A stretch of DNA of 62,421 nt from Chara braunii (taxonomy: Eukaryota; Streptophyta; Charophyceae; Charales; Characeae), in NCBI GenBank assembly GCA_003427395.1, contig BFEA01000138.1, positions 1,381,713 through 1,444,133 of the forward strand. The letters run 5' to 3'. The position numbers were made by a program, and so were the translations under genes. The notes under the pieces are model-generated. The model was not told where the DNA came from. It made no database searches and saw only the letters and a list, made by a program, of their open reading frames with translations. Within the stretch, counting starts at the first letter, position 1. Each line of letters starts with the position of its first letter. This document shows, piece after piece, positions 22,312 to 32,028 of this stretch.

Positions 22312-22769
22312 GTGCTTCTTGTTGAGCTTTTTTCCTTTATTACCATTATTACCATTATCATTATTGCTATCATCATTATTGATTGTATTTTTCCTGATTG
22401 GCTACATTGCAATTGCTTAATGTTTCAACTACCTATTATTCCTGCTTATTGGTTTTTCTTCTTCTTGCCGCGCCTTTGTTCCTCGCGTATGTTATTTCGA
22501 GGAGTGGCGTGGCACTGGAACACCGCTATATCGATGTTGTATCATCGGCATGAGCGAGTGGGCCGCTGAATTCCTACACTGGCGGGCGATTTGTGAACGT
22601 GCGCTGGTCGGGCTCAGAGCGACTGCCGTGTTCTTCAGGAGCTGGTTGCACGATCGTACAGCTCGGCTGCTGATGCGTCGACGTTTCCAGAGGGGACCCG
22701 CTGCGACCTTACCGCGCTTGTAATATGTTGGTGTGAAAAGCGCGGGCGCGTAGCTCGAACCTTGGATAC

Positions 22770-24422
22770 ATGCTGTTGAAGTTGCGATCAACAAAGTGGT
22801 GTGTTGATCTTAGGAATCCAGACACGAGGCTCAACATCGGCCTGGGACTGGGGTGGATCTTGTTCGCCGCCTTTATCATGAGTCGCATGTACGAGGGTAA
22901 TCGAAACGGGAATAGAGGAGCAAGGCGTGGGCGGTGGTCGAACTGCGGGCGATGCTTGTCAAATATGAGTGGAGGCCAGCAACTTCCTAATCAAAGTGGC
23001 GCCGGGCACTATGTTAACCTGGTCCCGCCTGGCATAGCGCCTACGTATGCCATGCCCGTTGGACAGCCCCAGTCCATGACAGCACAACAGCAATCAGCGG
23101 CGGTGCAGCAGCCTATGGCGATGCCTTCGATGCCAACGACTATGCCTCCTGCGAACTTCGTCCCTGCCAATGCTCCGGCACACGTACCTCAGTACCAGGT
23201 GCAACCTGCAACTGCTCCATGGGCTATCCAGCCGTGGATGGCGAATGGTCAGTGGCCCACGCCGGTCCCATGGCCGATGCCACCCGTTGGACATAACTAT
23301 CCGGCGAATGCGCAGCCAAGTACGCAAGCTAATCAACAAACAGTCGAGCCTTCGGCTCCCAGGGCGCAGTCGAGCAACAACGGCGACAACCGCTCTTCCA
23401 AGCAGCCCGCTGCGAACGCGTTTCCTCGACCTGGAAACCGAGCGTATTTTACTAAGGAATATATGGACATCCTGGAGGAAATCAAGTCGGACAAAGTGCT
23501 GGACGCAGCAAAGAAGAAGGTGGCTGGAAGCCGGACCGAGGGCATTCGTATCTCCGAGAGTGCTGAAGGGAGCTGCAGGTCGGAAGTCCGTTCCGGCAAC
23601 AAATCCGATGATATGAAAGCTTGGGTCACTACGACCCTGGGGGACTCCTTAAAGCTAATCACTAAGAAGCTCGAGGAGGTCGACTCCAAGGCTAAGATGG
23701 CCACGGCAGAGAAGGAAGAGTTGTTGCTATTGCGAGCTGAAAAAGCGGCAATGGGGAAAGTGAAGAAGAAGTCAAGTGCGGAGAAGCGCAAGCGCGGGGG
23801 GGCAGCCCAGCCAGGGTGTGTAACGCCAGCGGGTAACTCCAATCGTGGCAAGTCCAGATCGAAGAACTGTCGATCTCGACGTGTTGAGATATCATCTGAT
23901 GAAGAGGGTGAGGATGGTGGGGACGTCCGGCAGAACCTGAGCGACAAATTGGAGAAAAGCAGTGATCTATCAGAGGTGAAGAAGATGCTCGCCGCTATCG
24001 TGCAGGGCCTTGCAGATGGGAAAGGCAAGCAGCCGATGGCTGCGCCAGACCCGGCCGCTGAAGGCGACCATGAGGATGGTGAGAATGCAGAGGATGTGGA
24101 TGTGGCTGTTAATGCCTCCATTCAGGAGGAAGAAGAAGCCGATGAAGGGGGCCTGGCAACTTATATGAAGATGAGGCAGGACTTCTATATGTCACTGCAT
24201 TACACTCGAGTGCAGGAGATCTGGAAGCAAAGAGACATCCCCTATTTTCGCAAGGAACCTGCGGCCTGGGAATTGGCTAGAGTGGACCTCCAGGAGTATG
24301 CCGATCAACTCAACGGCGGTGCTGCCTTGAAAGGGGCCGAACCATCCAGGAAGGGAGCAGCCAGGAACGTGGACAACAGTGAGGTTGAGGACAAGGGTAA
24401 TGACTCAATCTCCGGGAATTGA
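22770..24422 (+). CDS. PLE ORF1, hypothetical nucleic-acid-binding protein
   Basis: 550 codons, open throughout. The first ATG (22770) would give a hydrophobic N-terminal stretch (LGLGLGWILFAAFIM). An internal ATG at 22878 starts right after it with a basic Arg/Gly-rich segment (GNRNGNRGARRGRW) and is an equally good start. Residues ~60-210 are Pro/Gln/Ala/Met-rich and low-complexity. A charged helical stretch near residues 290-330 may form a coiled coil. A Lys/Arg cluster (KKKSSAEKRKRGG) follows, then strongly acidic parts toward the C-terminus. No known domain is seen. It ends in a TGA at 24420 and the next open segment continues in the same frame. It is probably element-encoded by position, but it could be a captured host fragment. 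Confidence 0.6.
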   Translation: MLLKLRSTKWCVDLRNPDTRLNIGLGLGWILFAAFIMSRMYEGNRNGNRGARRGRWSNCGRCLSNMSGGQQLPNQSGAGHYVNLVPPGIAPTYAMPVGQPQSMTAQQQSAAVQQPMAMPSMPTTMPPANFVPANAPAHVPQYQVQPATAPWAIQPWMANGQWPTPVPWPMPPVGHNYPANAQPSTQANQQTVEPSAPRAQSSNNGDNRSSKQPAANAFPRPGNRAYFTKEYMDILEEIKSDKVLDAAKKKVAGSRTEGIRISESAEGSCRSEVRSGNKSDDMKAWVTTTLGDSLKLITKKLEEVDSKAKMATAEKEELLLLRAEKAAMGKVKKKSSAEKRKRGGAAQPGCVTPAGNSNRGKSRSKNCRSRRVEISSDEEGEDGGDVRQNLSDKLEKSSDLSEVKKMLAAIVQGLADGKGKQPMAAPDPAAEGDHEDGENAEDVDVAVNASIQEEEEADEGGLATYMKMRQDFYMSLHYTRVQEIWKQRDIPYFRKEPAAWELARVDLQEYADQLNGGAALKGAEPSRKGAARNVDNSEVEDKGNDSISGN

Positions 24423-24722
24423 TTGGGGAGCATTCGCTCTCTTAGGCGTGCAGTTAGACACATCCAGGCTCTACGCGCCATCACCGAGAGTGTTACCTCG
24501 GCACTGTTGAGTAAAGTGCACGTCTTAATTATTCTATTGGCGTGCCTTCGGGGCGACATTTCTTGGGCAAAGGCGTATGTCTCCTTCTGGCTTCGCATGT
24601 CTGATGTCGAGTGGGGCCGCCTGCTAGAGGGGCAGTGTTGTGTGTATGCGCTCCTGTCGATAGATCATAAATTAGTGTACGTGAGTAAAGACCGTCCGCC
24701 CTCTGAGAGAACGCTGGTCTGA
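24423..24722 (+). CDS. PLE ORF2 5' part: GIY-YIG endonuclease N-half
   Basis: The frame runs from the ORF1 stop to a TGA at 24720-24722. Its end carries CVYALLSIDHKLVYVSKDRPPSERTLV, which fits the opening of a GIY-YIG nuclease: a VYALLS strand, an LVYV strand, then a conserved Arg. The rest of the domain (EHCRAVKEGSKQVVHSWL, with His, Glu and the later VIEV) is in the +1 frame starting at 24721, immediately at the stop. The nuclease would nick DNA for target-primed insertion. Either a one-base insertion has split the ORF or translation shifts +1 at GTC-TGA-G. No ATG opens this segment; it follows the ORF1 TGA with TTG, so it may be reached by readthrough or reinitiation, or its true start may be lost. 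Confidence 0.6.
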   Translation: MGSIRSLRRAVRHIQALRAITESVTSALLSKVHVLIILLACLRGDISWAKAYVSFWLRMSDVEWGRLLEGQCCVYALLSIDHKLVYVSKDRPPSERTLV

Positions 24723-24735
24723 GCACTGCAGAGCC

Positions 24736-27255
24736 GTGAAAGAGGGTAGTAAGCAGGTGGTGCACTCATGGCTTCGCAAGGCCGGGATTGAGAACTACGT
24801 TCCAATTCCAGTTTGGTTTGGGGATGAGCCTGTGATTGAAGTCATGAAAACCAAGATCACTCGAAGCCATAACCTTGGTCTGAATGTCAAGAGTCCTAAG
24901 CAGCCTGCCTCCACCCGGAAGTGTTGGGGCAGAAGACAGGTCGTTCGGTCCCCAGTGGTGATACACGAACCTGTGTTTTTCGATTGTCCGATTTTAGGCG
25001 TCCGGCAAGAACGGGACTTGCTGCGAGTCCTGAAACTTCTTGAGAAAGGGAGGCATCCTAATGCCGTTGAAATATATAATAAATCAGGAACTCGTTGGCT
25101 TAAAGCCTGGAGATTAGTTGCTCTATTGTTTGGTTTTTCTAAGATCGTTTGCGATGGTAGGAAAGTCTTGTTGAAAGATGCGAAGACTTTAATTGAAGCC
25201 GGAGGGCAATGGACTATCTCTCAACTGTTTCGGACTCAGACTAAGACTGACCAGGTGAAGGCTCACCTAATTTCCCTTCTGAGAGCACCGTGGAAGCGGC
25301 GGGATCTGTATACCTGTAAGCTAGAAGAACTATTGGATTTTAACAAGGGTGTGAAGTCTATCAACCAAAGACGTGGCAGACAAATTGTTCGAGGCATCTT
25401 GACAAACATTCTCAAGCGCAAGTTTTGCATTAATCCTGGACTGCGCATTACTGTGAAAATTCCGTTTTGCACAACAGTTGATAAGGGCAAGGTTGTAGAC
25501 TGTGTTAAAAATTGGATTAAGGTGCATGTTGTTCCCATGCCGCTGGTTGACTTGTATGCAAAAAGGACGAAAGCAGTATGGTTGAAAGCCCGTACTGTTG
25601 GCGACCTGCTGCATAACCAAAAGTCATTCGCGCAAGCGACAAGTTTTGTCTGTGTTTGTGCTGACTTTGAACTGCCCAAGTGCAACGGGCATGTTGCAGT
25701 TAAGCTCAGCGAGCTGGACGACATAGATCCTTTCCTTTTTAATGCAAAGAACGTTCATTTTCCGGGCTCCCTCGCGAGCAAGCAAGATCTGAACGTGGCT
25801 TGTAATCTGGCCATTGATGAGCTTCGAAGGACAGGTGTTGTGCAAAGCGTCATGCAAATTAGCTGGTTGACAGTCCGCAGGAACGGGGTTCCCAGAGTAG
25901 ATGGGTGTGTGCTGAGCGAGTACGTCAGGGGTATCGGTCAGTCCCTCTCTGGGTTAGTTCTCTCTCCGCTCGATCGCAACACCGCGGAGACTTGGATTGA
26001 ATGCCCAAAACTGTATGAAGCAGGACTACGGGAAATGTTCACTGAGAATGAGAATTATGAACTGGTGCCCAAGGAGAGAAGCTCTATCGTTTCTGAGATG
26101 AGGGAGAAGTATACTGATGGCCGGCTGGATAAGATCTGTAAGTGGGACTTTGCTGGTGACCTGCAGTATGCCTATGTCCTGTCCAAGGAGAAGGACAAGG
26201 CAAAGAAACGGTCGATTGTGCCTTCCTTTTGCAGCCCCTTTCGGGCGACGTCCGGACTCCTTTCCACTACTCTTAATATGCTGATTAAGCAGGCTAAGGT
26301 ACCGCATTTTAATCTGCGTGCTATAGGGGACCTTAAACTTGAAATCTCCAGGATCAATGAGATGGGTGAGAAACTAGGATCCGGTGAGCATGGGCTGGAG
26401 GCGCGAACGTATGACATTAAAGAAATGTTCACACAACTTCCACATAGCGAGATAAGCCTGGCAGTTCGTTGGATTGTTGAAATATTTCAGCAAAAGGGCC
26501 TTAGGTGGATTCGCATTAACTCCAGGAAGAAACTCGCTACGTTCGGGAAGTCACACGGTGAAGATGGATGGAAGTCTGTTCGGCTGAGTGTGCTAGCCGA
26601 ACTGACTAACTTTCAGTTGGACAACACCTTTTTCCTGGTTTCAGGTTTGGCCTATCGGCAGAAGAAGGGGATTCCGATGGGAGGAAGGGTCAGCCCTCCC
26701 CTTGCTTGTATTATGTGCATGAGGGCTGAATTCCTTTTCCTATCGAGTCTTGGGAATGACTCTAGGCTCGTTCATGGGAAAAGGTACATAGATGACCTAT
26801 TGATCGTTTCTTTCTTTGTTAAAGACAACAGGTTAGATCGTTTACGGGCAAAAGAGCGATTGAACAGAATCACTACCTGCTATCCAACTGGACTGCAGCT
26901 GCAACGAATGGACACAGGAAACGGTGTCCTCGATTTTCTGGAAACCAGGCTACTGGTTATCAACGAATCTACGATCGTTATGTCACACAAATTGAGGAAT
27001 GCAGACTCAATCTGGGACAGCGGACCACTTAGATTCCGCACGTACAAGGAGTTCGCTTCGTTTGGGCCACGCATGACAAAGTTTGCCCCGGTTGCAAATG
27101 CCATCCTTAGGATAGCGAATAACTCCAATGACCTTGGGATCACCTTTCTTAATGTTCTCAGCCTTGCTGAAGAGCTCTGGACGCTGAACTATCCGAGCAA
27201 CGTGATCCTAGCCGGGATAGATTGGATGTTCCGTCGTGTGAAAATCGAGTTCTAG
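24736..27255 (+). CDS. PLE ORF2: GIY-YIG C-half plus reverse transcriptase
   Basis: 839 codons without interruption. The frame is open from 24721, so the nominal start (GTG, not ATG) is arbitrary. The first ~50 residues complete the GIY-YIG fold. A Cys/His cluster (CVCADFELPKCNGH) lies near residue 310. RT motifs in order: YAYVLSKEKDKAKKRSIVP, then TLNMLIK, motif A TYDIKEMFTQLP with Asp at residue 560, motif B RQKKGIPMGGRVSPPLA near 642-658, motif C KRYIDDLLIV with Asp 686-687, and VLDFLETRLLV near 735. The catalytic aspartates are intact. The DIKEMFTQLP and KRYIDD forms and the MGG..SPPLA box are of the PLE type rather than LINE or LTR type. The ORF stops at TAG 27253; the left copy has TGG there, so the C-terminus is probably shortened by a nonsense change. 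Confidence 0.85.
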   Translation: MKEGSKQVVHSWLRKAGIENYVPIPVWFGDEPVIEVMKTKITRSHNLGLNVKSPKQPASTRKCWGRRQVVRSPVVIHEPVFFDCPILGVRQERDLLRVLKLLEKGRHPNAVEIYNKSGTRWLKAWRLVALLFGFSKIVCDGRKVLLKDAKTLIEAGGQWTISQLFRTQTKTDQVKAHLISLLRAPWKRRDLYTCKLEELLDFNKGVKSINQRRGRQIVRGILTNILKRKFCINPGLRITVKIPFCTTVDKGKVVDCVKNWIKVHVVPMPLVDLYAKRTKAVWLKARTVGDLLHNQKSFAQATSFVCVCADFELPKCNGHVAVKLSELDDIDPFLFNAKNVHFPGSLASKQDLNVACNLAIDELRRTGVVQSVMQISWLTVRRNGVPRVDGCVLSEYVRGIGQSLSGLVLSPLDRNTAETWIECPKLYEAGLREMFTENENYELVPKERSSIVSEMREKYTDGRLDKICKWDFAGDLQYAYVLSKEKDKAKKRSIVPSFCSPFRATSGLLSTTLNMLIKQAKVPHFNLRAIGDLKLEISRINEMGEKLGSGEHGLEARTYDIKEMFTQLPHSEISLAVRWIVEIFQQKGLRWIRINSRKKLATFGKSHGEDGWKSVRLSVLAELTNFQLDNTFFLVSGLAYRQKKGIPMGGRVSPPLACIMCMRAEFLFLSSLGNDSRLVHGKRYIDDLLIVSFFVKDNRLDRLRAKERLNRITTCYPTGLQLQRMDTGNGVLDFLETRLLVINESTIVMSHKLRNADSIWDSGPLRFRTYKEFASFGPRMTKFAPVANAILRIANNSNDLGITFLNVLSLAEELWTLNYPSNVILAGIDWMFRRVKIEF

Positions 27256-28268
27256 AGAATCCTGAGTCGAGTAACTGCAGCGTGGCTCCATCAGAAAGAT
27301 GACGCGCTGAGTTGAATGGGTTGAACAATGGCACCTGCTTCGTGCCAGATACGGGCTTCGTACCAGATACGGGCTCTACCACTGACAAGAGCAGAAATTG
27401 CACGCGAGTACGATTCTGCTCCCCTGCAAGGAGTGTACATGCTCCTAGCCTTTGGGTTGGGATGGGTTCAGGCGTCTATAACGCTAGAACGACAACTCAT
27501 GATGAAGGTGTTTTCTCGTGACACAGTGGGTAAGAGCAGATTTTTCAAATCGGCGAGCGTTGCCTCGCTGGAATACCGCACACAGGGGTCGAAGAACGTG
27601 TTTTCGACTACGGCATCTTGTCACAGGATTAAGAAGGCTGGGTATGCACCTGGTCGCGAGGCCTCGTAAAGGAAATTATGCGGTACGATGGGCCATGGGA
27701 TACCTTGTGATGGGTGGACTACCGAGGATGGCTGGATAGCGACCTCGCTGTGACGACGTTTTGTTTCATTTTGTCATATGCTTTAAAGTGTATCTGGCAG
27801 CGTTTGGAGTGATTGTGCTGCTGAACCTAGTCCTAATAGAAGGTAGAGTCATCGGTTGCTATGGGACGCAGATTCTTAAAAGTAGTAGATCGCGAAATCG
27901 AATTTAGTGCGCCGTGCAAAGATCTTCTAGAGCTCTCGGCGGAATTCTGTTTGGAAGGTAGGGGGCGCAGGATGTATCCGGTCGTAAGGGTCGGGATAAG
28001 GGGAAAAATCTGCGAGGGAAAACTGTAGGGTGCCTTGCGGCAGCTGCTAGGCATTGGGGAACGGGCCGCGAGGCAACTTTTGAGGTATAAGTAAGTAGTG
28101 CTTAGGTAAGAATTCCTCAGCCTGAGTGGCGAATGAGTAGAAGGGTTTAGAGTATCCTTGGCGGTGTCATGTCAAGGATGGTAGGGGAGAAGTTGATGTC
28201 GCCATGATATTAAAACTCACGTCTGCTTCTTCTTAAGTTTTCTCCAATATTGTTGTGTTATTGTGATG
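26869..28268 (+). repeat. PLE right pseudo-LTR / 3' end
   Basis: This is the second copy of the direct repeat. It contains the last part of the RT gene and about 1 kb of 3' sequence. Within the 3' part an 18-bp motif CTTCGTRCCAGATACGGG is doubled near 27340-27372. It ends near TTGTTGTGTTATTGTGATG, after which Ty3 integrase coding sequence starts. It has no poly(A) tail. Confidence 0.85.
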
Positions 28269-29186
28269 GATTTCCCAATACTATTGTATCTGACAAAGAT
28301 GTGCGATTTACAAGCGAGCAATGGCAAAAACTGATGGAAGCTTACGGCACCAAACTGACTATGTTTTCATGACGACATCCTGAGACTAACGACCGAACTG
28401 AACGAATGAACAAGTTGTGCCAACAACTCCTATGTATGTATGTGCGACCTGATCAGATTGACTGGGATGAGAATCTTCCCAAGATTGCAAGTGCATATAA
28501 TAATAGTGTACACACTTCTACAGGATGCACACCAAATGCACTGCACAAAGGTTGGCAACCTCTGAGAGCGATTGACTGCCTAACAAGAGATCAAATCCAG
28601 AAGTTGCCCCCAGGAACCCGAGAGTTTGCAGTTCTCAATGAGGAGGACGTTGAAAAAGCAAAAGAGAATATTAAGAAAGCCCAATAAAAAATGATTGAAC
28701 ATGCAAACCAACATCGAAGGCCTGCGCAATTCCAAAAAGGAGATCTCGTTTGGGTAAAATCTAACGAACTTTTACTCCATGAAAATGTCTTGTAGAAACA
28801 GCTACCTGTCTACTACGGAGCCTAGGAAGTACTTAAAGTAATAGGGGATGTCGATGGACCATCCTACCAAATTGGCATTCCCCCTCATCTGAAGACCTGG
28901 CTAGTCTTCCACGCACCTAAGTGGCTACCCTATGTTGAAGGACAAGAATTTCCCAGTAGACCATCCTCGATTCCTCTCTTCAACGGATGGTGAGTACCAA
29001 GTGGAGAATATAATTGAACATGGGCTTTTCTCCGTGGAGCTAGAGGAAGACCTCAAAAGCAATATACGGTAAAGTTTTTTAATCAACCGTTGTTTGAAGC
29101 TCACTGGTTTAGTAAAAGAGAACTCCTACTTACTGCTCCTGATATTGTCTCTGCATATGAGCGAAGTTTAAGAATCCAAGCCTGAA
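28269..29186 (+). pseudogene. Ty3/gypsy chromovirus integrase C-half with chromodomain (fragment)
   Basis: It starts mid-core at FPNTIVSDKDVRF (second catalytic Asp region), followed by HPETNDRTERMN carrying the catalytic Glu. Then come AYNNSVHTSTGCTPN and GDLVWVKS, the usual C-terminal integrase strand, and PPHLKTWLVFHAPKWLPY. A chromodomain follows: EYQVENIIEHG, then after a frameshift GRPQKQYTVKFFNQPLFEAHWFSKREL, ending in TGA near 29186. Stops at about 28375, 28685, 28793 and 28822 and the frameshift make it non-functional. Chromodomains steer such integrases to particular chromatin. The N-terminal integrase and all upstream genes are absent. Confidence 0.85.
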
Positions 29187-29230
29187 AAGAAATTTATGTG
29201 ATGGAACTCGAAATCGGGCCGCGGATAGAA

Positions 29231-29853
29231 TGTTGTAACTTGTGTGCCCCCCTAGGTCCTCGCCACGCCTGCAGACAAGCACGAACGGGCAGGCTTGATA
29301 ATAGAGGGGTCAAATAGGCCTCAGAAAAAAAACCAGAAGATATTCCTGGCCGTCGATCTGGAATGATCTAACAGTGGCCTGCTGGTACCGGAAGATACAG
29401 GCCTCAAGGAGTCCAGACCGAAACTGGAACACATGGGAAGATCCGGGCCCTCACGTGGACCGACGCTGACTGAGGACAGGTGAGTCATCACTATATTAAG
29501 TTGACCTCACCACTACTTGGGCAGTCAGTCTTGCGAGTTGCTTTCGGCTACGACGCTGCACGTGAGACTCGAAAGGAGATGCTGGCGCCAGACTGCTGGA
29601 TGGGCGCCAGCCAGATATCATAGTAGCGAGATAGAGAGAAGGAGAAGAGGGGAGTACACTTCTTTTTCCAACTGTCTATTCTCCCCTCCTCTCCTTTTCT
29701 GGATATTGTCGACTGTGAGACATAGACGTGGTAATGGAGAAACAAGTACTTCAATGACTTCGAACTGATGGACTTATTGGGTTGATTATCTCACGACATT
29801 GCACAACATTGTTATCTGCGACATGATTGTCTGACGAGATTCGGTTCATTACA
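29231..29853 (+). repeat. Probable 3' LTR of the chromovirus fragment
   Basis: It begins TGTTGTAACTTGTG about 45 bp after the integrase stop and may end at GGTTCATTACA. TG...CA ends and partial terminal complementarity fit an LTR. A possible TATA-like ACTATATTAAG lies near 29491 within it. No second LTR is in the window, so this rests on position and ends only. Confidence 0.45.
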
Positions 29854-29879
29854 CTATCATGTAATAAGTGATACTAATG

Positions 29880-30060
29880 TGCATTAAACACTGGGCATGA
29901 GTTCGAATCCCATCCAAATCAGGTGAGACGAGAAAATTACTCTGAATTTACCTGGGGCCAGTTAGTTGGAAGATGATATCTCAAGGCCGTCGAAACAAAA
30001 ACAAAAACAACAAAAAAAAAGCCTTGACCCCAGTTAGAGGTGGGCATCAACCACTTCTTT
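29880..30060 (+). repeat. tRNA-derived SINE remnant
   Basis: GCATGAGTTCGAATCCCATCC at 29896-29916 is a good pol III box B with its T-arm. An A-rich tail (29995-30020) follows, then GAGGTGGGCATCAACCA at 30037. A near-identical GAGGTGGGCACCAACCA recurs at 35665 and 36677, in each case beside other tRNA-like sequence. Confidence 0.4.
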
Positions 30061-30326
30061 TTAGGTTACCTGTGACAAAAATTGAAGCTGATTCTCAAGT
30101 ACCCACACCAATGGAGGACTCCATTGCAGGTTCACATCACCCTCAAAAGCCATCACAGCGTCCACGAAACAACGAAAGGTGAGAGGCAGTTAGCGGAGGC
30201 CCAAAAGGTCTGCCACAGGCAGAAAATAAAATATTGACACAGAACACAATTGGCACGTAGTGCATGTCAAATTGCTGCCTTATAATGGCCGGATTGCCAC
30301 TTAAAGTGCCGTCATTTGATGTATTC

Positions 30327-30400
30327 AAGGGACGCTGGACCCGGTTTCCAGCAGGTGTGGCTCCCCACCAATAGATGGAGTGACCTTAAAGGTCCTATTA
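30327..30400. repeat. Dispersed repeat, copy 1 (GGGACGCTGGACCCG family)
   Basis: GGGACGCTGGACCCGGTTTC, then CAGCAGGTG and GCTCCCCACCAATAGATGGAG, is repeated almost exactly at 48179-48235. Function unknown; possibly part of a SINE. Confidence 0.6.
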
Positions 30401-30642
30401 TGGGGGACTGCTCTTACCAACTTCCCTAATACGATCTGCAGACTCAACCACTAGTACCTTTGCCGCTTGGGAAAATAGCGGGCCTCGGGTAGGCGTCCGA
30501 CCTTTTCAGAGGTCAAAACGAAACGACGGCCGCCGATCAGATATATCAATTGCAGTCGTCGTCGGGCCTGACCTCCGAAAATTCAGGAGTTTGGGAAAAC
30601 TGCCAGTTTTCCCTATTTTCCCACGCGGGAAAGGTACTAGTG

Positions 30643-30705
30643 GTTGAAAAAAAAAAAAAAAAAAAGGATGAAGAAGAAGACGAAGAAGAAGAAGAAGTTA
30701 AGGGG
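30643..30705 (+). repeat. Poly(A) followed by (GAA)n microsatellite
   Basis: An A run at about 30647-30665 followed by GAAGAAGA repeats to about 30698. It may be a retroposon tail. Confidence 0.7.
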
Positions 30706-31180
30706 CTGTGCAGACTGTGATGGGCTCAGTGTCCTGAGGAGTCAGTAAAGGTCCATTTCTTGTCCTTTTCCTGCCCCCTGCCTACAGTTCACTGGAGAGT
30801 TCTATATGACATTATATGTACGGAAGCCAGAGGTAGATCCTTGCAACAGTGCTGGCTTTGGAGCACCAGTGGTCAGGGCCATGACAGGCAGTGGTTCTTC
30901 TTTTTTCACCATGCACTGTTTCTTAACTGTGCTCTGTGTCTAGAGTGCATTTTCTGGCTTTAGTAGACCATTTTTTGTTTCTTGGGAAAGCTTCACTTGC
31001 TCTTGGGGTTGGTGTGAACCAACAGTTTGTGGAGGCATGCTGTCTGGTGTGGGTGGGAGATAGTACACTTTTGTTTTCATCACCGGATTTCTAGAGCGGA
31101 GTGGTTGATGCCTGCCTGCAACGTACTAGTGTCATCGCTCAGGGGACTCTGCAGACTGTTGAGGATTCAGGCTCCTGATG

Positions 31181-31705
31181 ACTCAGGGCATACTCACACG
31201 GGGACCAAAAGTCTGAAAATTTTGAGGCATTTGGTTCGGCTTTTATTAGGCATTTGGTCCCCGTGTGGTCACACGGGCGGACCTCGTCCAGAAAGGACGA
31301 AGTCGCAACCCTGACACTTTCCATTCAGGGCAGGTGCGCCCAGTCACACGGGGGAGGACCAAACGAAAAGATGGATTTAAAAAAAAAAAAAATCACAATT
31401 TCACACTAGTATAACGCTGGGGCCTTATCTACAACCTTGGTCGCACTTTCAGTTGTTTGGCGGGCTGTCTTCTTCGTCTACGATTCTCTTCAATTCGCGA
31501 ACGTAGGAAAAAAAAAAACGAAAGGTAATTTGATACCACCTCCGGAGGTGGTCTCAAAAAGGGTACGCCCGCGGCCCCGCAGGCCGCTGACAGAAGGGTC
31601 ACTGTTTGAGGCATTTGGGTAGCGAGCCTCTCCAGTGTGACCCGAAAAATGACTCTAATTTTGGGATTTTGGGTCTTTTGGTCCTCGTGTGAGTATGCCC
31701 TCAGT
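31181..31705. mobile_element. Inverted-repeat (MITE-like) element, ~525 bp
   Basis: The left end CAGGGCATACTCACACGGGG, continuing ACCAAAAG, is matched by the right end in reverse complement (GAGGGCATACTCACACGAGG, continuing ACCAAAAG). Additional internal copies of CACACGGGGACCAAA-like sequence occur near 31258 and 31345. No transposase. A clear target duplication could not be identified. Confidence 0.65.
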
Positions 31706-32028
31706 GAAGGTCTAGTAGCAAACTTGAAACAGTGTCACAGCCGTGCACTGTTGCTGTCCTTTTCTTCCATTTCACCTGAAGTTCACCGGGCAGCCTTCTG
31801 GAAATACATATCTATCTATCTATCACTACAACGACATGGTTTCTGCATCCATGTGTGAAGAGGACTGTCCCTCCGTCCTGACTGCGGGCACCCTCCACAT
31901 CCGGACACTATATGTCCATTTTGCGGCCATGGGCGTCATACTTACTACATGGTCTTTTGTGGTGCCCGTTCTTCCTTTGTGTTGGCCTGCAATTGACATG
32001 CCATTTGTCAGGAATAAATTGTTGTACT

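Larger units (their letters stand above)
20729..28268 (+). mobile_element. Penelope-like element with N-terminal GIY-YIG and pseudo-LTRs
   Basis: A 5'-truncated copy (20729-22240) ends where a fuller copy begins, and the fuller copy ends with the same sequence (26869-28268). The result is a body flanked by long direct repeats that each include the 3' end of the RT gene. Head-to-tail partial tandems (pseudo-LTRs) are characteristic of Penelope-like elements. The body encodes ORF1, a GIY-YIG-like segment and an RT with PLE-type motifs. GIY-YIG lies upstream of RT, the permuted order described for a green-lineage and protist PLE clade. The 3' flank is a Ty3 integrase; the 5' flank is unrelated, so the element did not simply split that integrase, or a later rearrangement occurred. 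Confidence 0.8.

Noticed and set aside
27370-27420. Hammerhead ribozyme in the PLE 3' region (CTGACAAGAGCAGAAATT)
   Set aside because: The core reads CTGACAA rather than CTGANGA and there is no stem II between it and the GAAA-like bases.
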